From Aselliscus stoliczkanus (taxonomy: Eukaryota > Chordata > Mammalia > Chiroptera > Hipposideridae): a stretch of DNA of 64,000 bases. The notes beneath the pieces were generated by a model that was not told the DNA's origin, ran no database searches, and saw only the letters and a list, made by a program, of their open reading frames with translations. The DNA is taken from NCBI GenBank assembly GCA_033961575.1, contig CM066737.1, forward strand, positions 45,360,771-45,424,770, written 5' to 3'. Each line of letters opens with the position of its first letter. Positions within the stretch are counted from its first letter, which is position 1. A program made the position numbers and the translations under genes. Positions 11,719-21,185 of the stretch are shown in pieces.

Positions 11719-13085
11719 ATATTTACAACATTTGTGATTATATTCCCTAAACTGTCTCTTCTGTCTCTGCAGTAGTATTGTATTACCAGTTTATGTTGCC
11801 TCGTCCCTTCCCCTTCTCCCTCATGCCCACTGCAATCCCATCTAGCCCTCATCAGTTTTTCCTTTGTATCTCTAAGACTATTTCTGTTTATTTTGCTCGT
11901 TTATTCAGTTCTTTAGATTCCACATATAAGTGAGATCATATGGTATTTGTCTTTCTCTGACTGACGTTTTCAATTAGCATAATGTTCTCTAGGTCCATCC
12001 ATATCATTGCAACTGATACGGTTTCTTTCTTCTTTATAGCTGCATAATACTCCATTGTGTAAATTTACCAGTTTCTTAATCCAGTCATGTACTGATGGGC
12101 ATTTCGATTGTTTCCAAGTCTTAGCTATTGTAAATAGCGCTGCAATGAACATAGGGGTGCATATAATTTTTCAAATTAGTGTCGGGTTTTTCAGGATAAA
12201 TCCCTAGGAGTGGAATTGCTGGATCAAAAGGTAGTTCCATTTCCAGTTTTTTGAGATACCTCCATACTGACATCCATCGTGGATGCACCAATCTGCAATC
12301 CCACCAACAATGCAGCAGGGTCCTCTTTTCCCCACAGCATCGCCAGCGGTTCTTGTCTGTTGATGTATTGATGATAGCCATTCTCAACGGAGTGAGGCGG
12401 TATCTCATGGTGGTTTTTATTTGCATTTCCATAATGACCTGTGAGGTTGAACATTTTTTCATATGCCTGTTGGCCATCTGTATGTCCTCTTTAGAGAAAT
12501 GTCTCTTCATATCCTCTTCCCATTTTTTAATTGGGTTGTTGGGTTTTTTTGGTGTTGAGTTGCATGAGTGTTTTATGAATTTTGGATATTAACCACTTAT
12601 CAGATATATTGTTGATAAATATATTCTCCTATTCAGTAGGCTTCCTTTTTGTTTTATTGATGGTTTCCTTTGTTGTGAAAAAATTTTTACGTTTGATATA
12701 ATCCCATATGTTCATTTTTCCTTTTACTTCCCTTGCCCGCGAGGATGTATCAGTACAACTATTGCTCAGGGTAATGTCTGCAAATTTCCTCACTATATTT
12801 TCTTTTAGGAATTTTCTGGTTTCAGGTCTTACATTTAAGTCTTTAATCCATTTTGAATTTGTTCTTGTATATGGCGTATGGAGGTGGTCCAGTTTCATTT
12901 TTTTGCATGTGTCAGTCCAATTTTCCCAGCACCATTTATTAAATAGACTAGCTTTACTCCAATGTAAATTATTCCTTCCATTGTCAGAGATTAACTGTCC
13001 ATATATGCATGGATTTATTTCTGGGCTCTCTGTTCTGTTCCACTGATCTATGTGCCTGTTTTTATGCCAATACCATACTGTTTGT
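11719..13085 (-). mobile_element. LINE-1 element C0, antisense 3' part
   Basis: Minus-strand frames give the L1 ORF2 C-terminal region, for example 12510-12121 ([32 protein letters not shown]) and 12898-12629 ([19 protein letters not shown]). It directly abuts the A tail of sense element B, giving a tail-to-tail arrangement. It lacks the terminal 3' part of the 3'UTR, and on the other side it is cut at 13085, where a new L1 3' end begins. Confidence 0.85.
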
Positions 13086-13955
13086 TTTTAAATTAATTAA
13101 TTAATTTATTTATTTTTAATTATCTTCAGGTGTACAACAACGTGCAATAGTTATACATTTTACGCCTCAAAGTGACAACTCCCCTCCCCCAATTTCCCCC
13201 CCACTTCTCCCCCCTATATCATACTATCCACTACAATTCCCTTAACTCCCTTCCACCGTATAATCCACATCCCGTGACGATCTATATATTCAATTACAGT
13301 TGGCATGCAATATTACACAACATCACTTTCAGGTATACAGTGCAGTGATCAAGCCTCTACTCCATCCACGAAGAAGTCTCCCCAGCAAAACATGTGACCA
13401 TCTGACACTGCACAAAATTTTAACAACATTACTATATTCCCCGAACTGTCTTTCATATCCCTGTGACAATACTGTAGTTACCTATTTATGCTGTCTAATC
13501 CCTTCCCCTTCTCCCTCATCCACACCCCCCTCCCAACTAGCAACCCTGTTTTATCTCTATATCTATGAGACTGTTTCTGTTTCTTTTGCTCATTCATTCA
13601 GTTTTTCAAATTCCACACATAAGTGAGATCATATGGTATTTGTCTTTCTCCGACCGACTTATTTCACTTAACATAATAGTCTCTAGGTCCATCCATATCG
13701 TTGCAAATGGTACGATTTCATTCTTCTTTATAGCGAAGTAATACTCCATTGTATAAATGTAGCACAGTTTCTTAATCCAGTCACCCACCGATGGGCATTT
13801 CGGTTATTTCCAAGTCTTGGCTATTGTAAATAGCGCTGCAATGAACATAGGGGTGCATATATTTTTTCGAATTTGTGTCTTGTGTTTTTCAGGATAAATG
13901 CCTAGGAGTGGAATTGCTGGGTCAAAAGGTAGTTCCATTTGCAGTTTTTGTTGTT
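13086..13955 (-). mobile_element. LINE-1 element C1, antisense 3' end
   Basis: It starts with a T/A-rich stretch followed by cttcaggtgtacaac, the reverse complement of the L1 3' terminus. It then gives the 3'UTR and the end of ORF2 (13788-13606, IKKLCYIYTMEYYFAIKKNE; 14001-13804). It ends where a SINE fragment and another L1 3' end follow. It is about 840 bp long and closely parallels 14130-14965. Confidence 0.85.
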
Positions 13956-14105
13956 TTTTTAAAGAAATGTTATTGGTGTACAGTGTGTTTTTCCAGGACA
14001 TTGTGGATGGCGGAGCTCCTTCACCCTTGTGGGAATCGAACTGGCAACCTTTGTGTTATGAGCCTGCACTCTAACTGGCTGAATTAACCGTTTGCCTCAA
14101 TATGC
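13956..14105 (-). mobile_element. VES-like SINE fragment
   Basis: The plus strand reads tgtgtttttccaggacattg ... ggaatcgaactggcaacctt ... gagcctgcactctaactggc, matching the antisense VES-type module at 49020-49290. It lies between two antisense L1 3' ends. Confidence 0.65.
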
Positions 14106-15082
14106 GTATTTTTTGAGAAACAATTTTTTAAATTTATTTATTTTTAATTTGTTTCAGGTGTACAACACAGTGCAATAGTTATACTTTTTAACCCTCAAAG
14201 TGACAACCCCCTCCACCAATTCACCACCCACTCCTCCCTCCCATATCATATATATCTATTACACTTCATCTGACTCCTTTCCACAGTGTAATCCACATCC
14301 CGTGACTATCTATATATGTTCAATTACCGTAGGTATACAACCTCCGCTTCAGGTGTACAGTGCAGTGATCAAGCCTCTACTCCATCCATGAAATGGTCTC
14401 CCCAACAAGACATGTGACCATCTGACACCCCACAAAATATTTACAACGTTATTAATTATATTCCCCGAACTGTCTTTCATAACCCTGTGGCAACATTGTA
14501 GTTGCCTATTTTTGCTGTCTAATCCCTTCCCCTTCTCCCTCATCCCCACCCCCCTCCCAACTAGGAACCCTGTTTTTCCTCTATATCTGTGAGACAGTTT
14601 CTGTTTACATTGCTCATTCATTCAGTTTTTCGGATTCCACATATAAGTGAGATCATATGGTATTTGTCTTTCTCTGACTGACTTATTTCACTTAACATAT
14701 TAGTCTCTAGGTCCATCCATATCATTGCAAGTGGTACAATTTCATTATTCTTTATAGCAAAGCAATACTCCATTGTATAAATGAACCACAGTTTCTTAAT
14801 CCAGTCATCTACCAATGGGCATTTCGGTTGTTTCCAAATCTTAGCAATTGTAAATAGCACTGTAATGAACGTTGGGGTGCATAAATTTTTTTGAATAAGT
14901 GTCTTGGGTTTTTCAGGATAAATACCTAGGAGTGGGATTGCTGGGTCAAAAGGTAGTTCCATTTCTAGTTTTTTGATATACCTCCATACTGACTTCCATA
15001 GTGGCTGCACCAATCTACAATCCCACTGACAGTGCACCAGGGTCCCTTTTCCCCACAGCCCCACCAGCCCTTGTTTGTTGAT

Positions 15083-15376
15083 TTATTGATGATAGCCATT
15101 CTGACTGGAGTGAGGTGTTATCTCATTGTGGTTTTCCCTAATTATCAGTGAGGTTGAACATTTTTTCATATGCCTGTTGGCCATCTGTATGTCCTCTTTA
15201 GAGAAATGTCTTCTCATTTCCTCTGCCCATTTTTTAATTGGGTTGTTTGTTTTTTGGGTGTTGAGTTGCACGAATGTTTTATAAATTTTGGATATTAACC
15301 CTTTATGTCTTTTGATTGGAGCATTTAATCCATTTACATTTAACGTGATTATTGATATTTTCGTAGTTATTGCCAT
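15083..15376 (-). pseudogene. Fused ORF2 N-terminus/C-terminus from internal deletion
   Basis: A 97-codon frame starts at the normal ORF2 ATG ([20 protein letters not shown]) and continues through IKRHK directly into [20 protein letters not shown], which belongs near the ORF2 C-terminus. The fusion keeps the reading frame at the junction (about 15302-15305). The endonuclease catalytic core and the whole RT are missing, so it has no ORF2 activity. The junction has only a few bases of shared sequence and no clear GT...AG splice boundary. Confidence 0.85.
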
Positions 15377-15434
15377 TTCGTTATTTGTGTTCCTAGTCTT
15401 CCTTAGTTAGGTTGTTTTTGTCTTCTGCTTAAAG

Positions 15435-16754
15435 AAGCCCTTTTAACATTTCTGCAATGCTGGCTTGGTGGTAATGGTTTGCCTTAACTTGTTCTTTTCT
15501 GGGAAGCTCTTTATCTCTTCAATTTTAAATGATAACCTTGCTGGATACAACAATCTGGGTTGTAGGCCTTTATTTTTCAACTTTTTGAAAACCTACTGCC
15601 ACTCCCTTCTGGCCTGCAAAGTTTCCATAGAAAGATCAGCTGATAAACTTATGGGAGTGCCCTTGTAAGTAACTTGCTGCCTTTCCCTTGCTGCTTTAAG
15701 GTCTGTGTCTTTGTCCTTAACCCTTGCCATTTTCACTATAATGTGTCTTTGGTGTGGGCCTGTTTGGGATCATCCTGGTTGGAATTCTCTGCACTTCCTG
15801 GGCTTGTATTTCAATGTCCTTTGCCAGGTTAGGGAGGTTTTCAGGCATAATTACTTCAAATATATTCTCAATCCCTTGCTCCCTCTCTTCTCCTGGTATT
15901 CCAATGATTCGTAGTTTTTGCGATTGATGTTGTCTCCCAGCTCTCTTAAACTATTTCCAATGTTTTTCATTCTTTTTTCTTTTTCTTGTTCAGCTTGGTT
16001 GATCTCTGCTGTCTTGTCTTCTAAGTCACTGATTTGATTTTCTGCTTCATCCAATCCGCTAGTCATTCCATCGAATTTGTTATTTAATTTAGTAATTGCT
16101 TTTTTTTTAAAGATTTTATTGGGGAATTGGGGGAGGGTAACAGCGTTGGGGATTCAGGGAAGGGGAACAGACAAGTTGCTGTCCTTTTCTTCTTCAGTCT
16201 AGTTGTGGAGGATGTTGCTTCACTGGCCCATGTTGGTATCGTCATTGCGCTCTTACCAGATGAGGCAGATCGGTCGCTGGCCTTTGGATGTCGCTCATTG
16301 TGGCTATTGGCAGCTCACGCTGGCTGCCGGCCGCTCACGCTGGCTGCCGGCCACTCACTGTAGCCTATGGCAGCCTACTGCAGCAGGAGCTGCAGCCTAC
16401 ACTGTCTCTGGGGCTCGCACAGCCCAGCTCCAGGTGGAGCTGTTGTTAGCTGTAGAGGGCAATGTCACTGGCCCTCACACGTGGGATCCAAACCGGGGCC
16501 ACTGGCATCCCAAAACCAGCTCAAAACGAATGCACCACTCTGCCGGCCCCAGTAATTGCATTCTTAAGTTCTAGATGGTTGCTTTCATGATTTCTCTATT
16601 CTTTATATTTTCATTAATTTCCTTGAACATTCTAATAATCGGTGTTCTGAACTCTGTCTCCGATAGGTTGTTCACCTCTATTTCCTCTCATTCCACTGAT
16701 TCAGGAGGTTTCTTCTGTTCTTTTATTTGTGTTGTGTTTCTTTGTCTCCCCATT
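15435..16754 (-). pseudogene. L1 ORF1 remnant, element C2
   Basis: The ORF1 start is near 16754 (minus-strand atggggagacaaagaaacac, MGRQRNT). Coiled-coil sequence rich in E, K and N is readable at 16066-15851 (LDEAENQISDLEDKTAEINQ). A long SINE at 16100-16550 splits it. Coding is disrupted. Confidence 0.8.
16100..16550 (-). mobile_element. Long composite SINE (~450 bp)
   Basis: The minus strand has the tRNA-like head, then the ctctacagctaacaacagct body with repeated cggcagccagcgtgagc-like units, then a VES-like tail ending ccccaataaaatctttaaaa. The target duplication agtaattgc occurs at 16091-16099 and 16551-16559. It is inserted in L1 ORF1. Antisense open frames here (16127-16574) are by-products of the SINE body. 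Confidence 0.93.
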
Positions 16755-16759
16755 CTGGT

Positions 16760-18755
16760 TTACTCTTTGTGCTTGGTTCCATATAACAGATAGATCCCCT
16801 AGGTCTCTCAGTCTTTTCTGGGTAAACTTATACAGTGTGTGTCCTTTATATTTGATTTACTCAATCTCCCTATTCTCTTGTGTGTGAATTTCTGAGGTGT
16901 TCCTTGTGTTGTGTGTCTTCACCTGTTGAAGTTTTGCTTTGATTACTTTTGGCTTGTCAGTAGGTGGGATTGACTTCCATGCTGATCAGCTGTGAGGATC
17001 AGCAGTGTCCGCAGTTTATGAGTTGCTGTGCGAGGGTTGATCCCTCTGATTAGGCTTGGACTCTTTGGCCCTTGCTCCTGTAGCAACTTCCTTTTGGGTG
17101 TGACTATTGTATGTCCAACCCAGAAATGCTCTGGTTTTATCTGAAGTTGGCCTGTGGGCATGATGATTCTTGTGTCTCCAGTGCTGGTCTTGGCTAAAGT
17201 CCGCCAAGCTCTCTTCAGGTTGTCCTGTGCTGTACAAAAATTCCTCTGTGCCTTGTGGGAACAAAGACGGCCACCTGACGCCTAGCGTGTTCCTGGCACT
17301 GCAGATTTGCTATACTTGAATGTGGTTGTGACGTGTGATTGGTAGTTTTTACAAAGTCACTGCCATTTCTGCTTTTGCCTGGCTCAAGGCATGCTGTTCA
17401 CCCTGCAGGCGCAATGAGTGTCTTTGGGGACCCTTTCCTTTGACAGCCGTGGAGATTGAGAGAGTTCCTCATTGCCAAAAGCCAGCTGCCAGGAATCTGT
17501 TAGTTAGTGCCTCAGCAGCTGAACCTGCCCTGGCTCCCAGGCCTTGCCGGAAAGGTGGGAGCGGGTAGGTAGTCTCACTCTGCAGCCTCTTCTGGGGAGG
17601 AAATTCTTGATCTCCTACGGGTAGGAATACCTCTGTAGTCTACACCTATTGCTCCATTCAGGGGTCAGTTTAAGACTCTGGCTTGGCGGGGGCCAAGGTT
17701 TCTGAGGGCGGGTGGGAGTGGGTTTTTAAATCCATAGCTGGGTTTTTTTTTCTTTCTTTCTAAGAGAGGAGGAAAAACAAACAAACAAACAAACAAAACA
17801 AACAAAGAAAACAAAACAACAGTAAAAAAACCCACACAATCCCAACACTGTTTTGAGCTAAGGCTTTTGCCTCATACGCTCCAGAGGAGTTCCTGCTACT
17901 CTCCCAAGGAGACTGCCAGGGTTTAGGGCGCTGTACGCACCCTGCAGCGGCTCAAATCTCTGGTCTGTCTCCTAGGAACCTCTGTCTCTGCCCGGCTTGT
18001 TCTGCATCTCCCCCTGTGGAGTATTCTTTCTTCCCCTGTTTCCAGTTTCAGGCTTGTGCCTCGGAACCCACTCTCCGGGAGGGTGCCAGAGTTTAGGGTG
18101 CTGCACGCACCCTGCTGTGCCTCATAAACCCGCTCTGTCTCTCTGGGACCTGCATCTCCACCCAGCGCAAGCTGGATCTCCCCCTGCGAGTATTCTTTCT
18201 TCCCCTGCTTGCCTGGTTTCAGGCTTCTGCCCCAAAGCCTGCGTGCCAAGGTGCTCTTGCTTCGTTCAGTGGGACCCAGTGGATGCAGAGACTGATCCCT
18301 GAACCGGGAGGGTGCAGTGATTGATCTTGCCCTGTTGCTGCTGCACTCTGTACCCTGCTTCCTGGGGACCCTGGGAGCCACGGGTGCAGCTGTACTTATC
18401 CCCTCTCTCCTCCCCCACTCTCCCGGCCTCAGGCTTCTTCCTCAGGCTGCAGATCGTTGTGCTCTTGCTGTACTCTAGGCGGGCCGTGGGGCACAGGGAG
18501 TGAGCAGTGGGAACACTCACGGATCTGCTTTCTGGAGCTCTGTGCCCCTGCAGCCGCGGGTGTGGCCTGCACCTCAGCGTCTTGCTGCCTTCTTCCCACT
18601 CGCCTGGCCTGCCCACCTTCCAGCAATAGTTGTGCGAGACTCTTAGTTGCTCTGTGTGATGAGTAGACGTCCCTTTGAAGCATTACAGAAGTTCAAATTG
18701 TGGATATTTCCAGGGGAGAACTTGGGGAGGTCTCCTCACAGCCGCCATCTTTCCT
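16760..18755 (-). promoter_or_regulatory. L1 5'UTR/promoter region with YY1-like end, element C2
   Basis: About 2 kb precede ORF1, GC-richer than the rest. The outermost 14 bases on the plus strand are gccgccatctttcc, so the element starts aaagatggcggc; a GCCATCTT core at the extreme 5' end resembles the YY1 site that sets the start of transcription in other mammalian L1s. A (CAAA)n-like stretch lies at 17774-17808. Repeated blocks (about 17990-18300 and 18330-18560) suggest internal tandem-like monomers. Confidence 0.65.
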
Positions 18756-19107
18756 CTGTATACACATTTTAAGAATGGAAAAAACTGTATTAAAATTTTA
18801 ATACTCAATATATGAGTATACTGATAACAAAAGATAAATACACGTGATGTATGTACATTTTTAGGCACCTCTTGTATAATGAAAAGACCTGAAGTTAATT
18901 AATCTAATATTACAGTGTACAAATTTGCGAAGCCTTCCCTAAAGTGAATGTTGTAGTTCTTTCAGTAACAGACTTAATTGGCTCATTTTTATATGGCAAC
19001 TTCATGGTACTAGTTACTAACTTCTTAGCTCTTATTGTAAGTCCATAGGCTTTATTCTCATGTAGAAATGAAAAGGGCATGGATGTTAAGTGCATAAAGT
19101 GAGTTGG

Positions 19108-19325
19108 TAATAATGACTTTCACATGTTTGCTAGGGACTATCCTAACAACATTACTTGTATTACCTCATTTAAACCTCATAACTGCCCTAAGAGGTAGAT
19201 AATTATTCTTATTTCCATTTTACACGTGAGAAACCTGAGTCATACAGAGATTAGTTTGCTCAGAGTCACATAGCTATTATGTCAATATTACCCAAGCAGT
19301 CTGGTTTCAGAATTCATGTTCCTGT
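19108..19325 (-). mobile_element. MIR SINE
   Basis: The plus strand reads ccattttacacgtgagaaac ... cagagtcacatagctattat, the reverse complement of the conserved MIR central core (tgtgacc..gggcaa..cctctc..tcagtttcctc). It is diverged, consistent with an ancient mammalian-wide repeat. Confidence 0.75.
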
Positions 19326-19929
19326 TTACTATTGGGTTGTCAGAGAAATCATGACATATTTTTTCTACGTTTTTCATTGCAAAAATGCATCATGACTTTT
19401 CCAACAACCCAATATATTGTGTAAACTTCACTTTCCAATATATTTAATATATGGAGAAAGAAACATTCTATGGGAAGGAATGTAAGTTCTCTAAGGATTT
19501 AATAGATATTCAAATTCAACTGACTGTGTCTATTGTGGAATTATTCTATTTGCTCTTCAGGACATACAGCTGTTGTTTTAGGCCTTTTCCCTACTTAGGG
19601 TTTCCCTAGTAATCATCTTTCACCTGTCAAGCTAATGACTAATATTCATTTTACTACAGCATCTTTGCATTTCTCTCTAATTTCTGTAAATATATAGATA
19701 CAGCCCATCTGTCACTTGCTTCTGAGAAGATAGACTTCTAGATTTATACTTTCCTTCACCCTCAACATATGTATCTCTTCTATTTGGGCTATGTATCTTC
19801 TGCTTAGAAAGGCAAAGCCTAAATACTTCCCAATTTTTCCCCATAGAACCCTAGTTAATAGGTGTTATGATAGTTTATAGGTACATGAAATAAAAGGATT
19901 TTCTGCGAAGATAATTTTGGGAAATATTA

Positions 19930-20160
19930 GATTGCTCTCCTGAATCTGCTCCTTACTAATTGTATTAACTTGGTCAAATAACTTATCTGTATCTCATTTT
20001 TCCTCTTCAATAAAATGGAGCTAAATATATTATTTGCTTCACTGATTTATTGCAAATATTATGAGGTAATGCATGTAAATCACTTTGTAATATGCCTTAC
20101 TTATATTTTTAAATTCAGTACATGACAGCTGCAATTGTAAAATTATGATTGTTATTATTG
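19930..20160 (+). mobile_element. MIR SINE
   Basis: Sense-orientation MIR-like core: cttactaattgtattaactt, ggtcaaataacttatctgta, then ataaaatggagctaaatata and tattatgaggtaatgcatgt. It is diverged, and its boundaries are approximate. Confidence 0.65.
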
Positions 20161-20609
20161 TAAGGCAGGGCAGATCTACTAAGGTTGAATTGTGATCAAG
20201 TCTACAATTTCCTGGTAGAGCATGAAGCCCAGTTTTTACATGCAGAGGATCCCCAAATTCTGCTCTGTGGATGGCTGCTTCAGAATTTCTGCCAATGCTT
20301 TTTAAAGATGCTCAGGCTCTGTTCCTGGAAATAATGATTTAATTACATTTTATAACATTCTTTTTTATAAAACAAATTTGCAGTAAGATTTGGGAACAAC
20401 TAATTAAGAAAATAATATTCACATTACCTACCACAGCATTCAGGGCTTTACACAATTTAACCCCCTCCTGCCTTTATATTCTCTGCTTCTATTACTTTCA
20501 AAATAGAAGTTTTGAGACCTCACCTGGCATCTAGAAAAGAAGAATTGTAACTGACAGACAAAAATCCTCCAGTCACTACAAAGGTTTTCAGTACTCTACA
20601 GAAAGTTTC

Positions 20610-20790
20610 AAACCTGGATTCACACAAACAAAATCACTTCGGGGCACTTGTCAAATACGTATATTCCTGGACTATGCTCCTAGAGTTTCTGGTGAAGCAA
20701 ATCTGGGATGGAGCTTGGGACTATACATTTTTTGGGAAGCTCTTCAGGTGATTCCAATAAGGGGCCAGTCTTGGAAACCACAGCACATTT
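20610..20790 (+). mobile_element. MER5-like DNA transposon relic
   Basis: The order of segments (cacttgtcaaatacgtatat, cctagagtttctggtgaagc, gctcttcaggtgattccaat) resembles MER5A, a non-autonomous hAT element. Recognition is by pattern only; the divergence is high. Confidence 0.5.
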
Positions 20791-21185
20791 TTTTTCTAAA
20801 TTTACATTTGTTGAAAGCAGAGACTAGGTATTTTTTACTTCTTTTTTGCCCAAAATCAATAGCTCAATGCTCACAAAAAGTAGATGCTCATTTATCCATC
20901 TAAGTAAATGTTTACTGGTTGGTTGAGAACAGCAGATAACTTTTTGCCATGTCACATAATGACTTAATTTGTATCAGACATATTTTTCTCTGGAATGAAG
21001 AAGGAGTTTCAGCTCTGGAATTATGTATTTGTTACTACAGAAATATCACTTTGATAACAGTGTGGAGGATAGATAACAGAGTTAGGAAGGGTGGTGGGGG
21101 TGTTTCTCTGAGACTGATGGCAAAAAAAAACCAACCCAAACAATAGAAGTTTTCAGGAATGAGAATGTCATTTAAGAAGCATACT

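Larger units (their letters stand above)
14106..18755 (-). mobile_element. LINE-1 element C2, antisense, 5' end present, ORF2 internally deleted
   Basis: On the minus strand: 5'UTR (18755-16760), ORF1 (about 16754-15435, interrupted by a SINE), ORF2 start (15376), an abrupt jump at about 15302 to the ORF2 C-terminal region, and the 3'UTR ending near 14147 (ttgtttcaggtgtacaacac on the plus strand). The 5' terminus reads aaagatggcggctgtgagga on the minus strand. About 3.4 kb of ORF2 (endonuclease and RT) are absent; this size is estimated from the other copies. Confidence 0.9.
18756..21185. other. Intergenic DNA with old repeats, no gene seen
   Basis: AT-rich DNA without readable coding. Only old repeats are recognisable (MIR at 19108-19325 and 19930-20160, MER5-like at 20610-20790). 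The remaining parts hold no ORF of note and no recognisable repeat. Confidence 0.6.

Noticed and set aside
20230..20340. Second MER5-like fragment
   Set aside because: Only a weak resemblance (ctgctctgtggatggctgct); too diverged to support.
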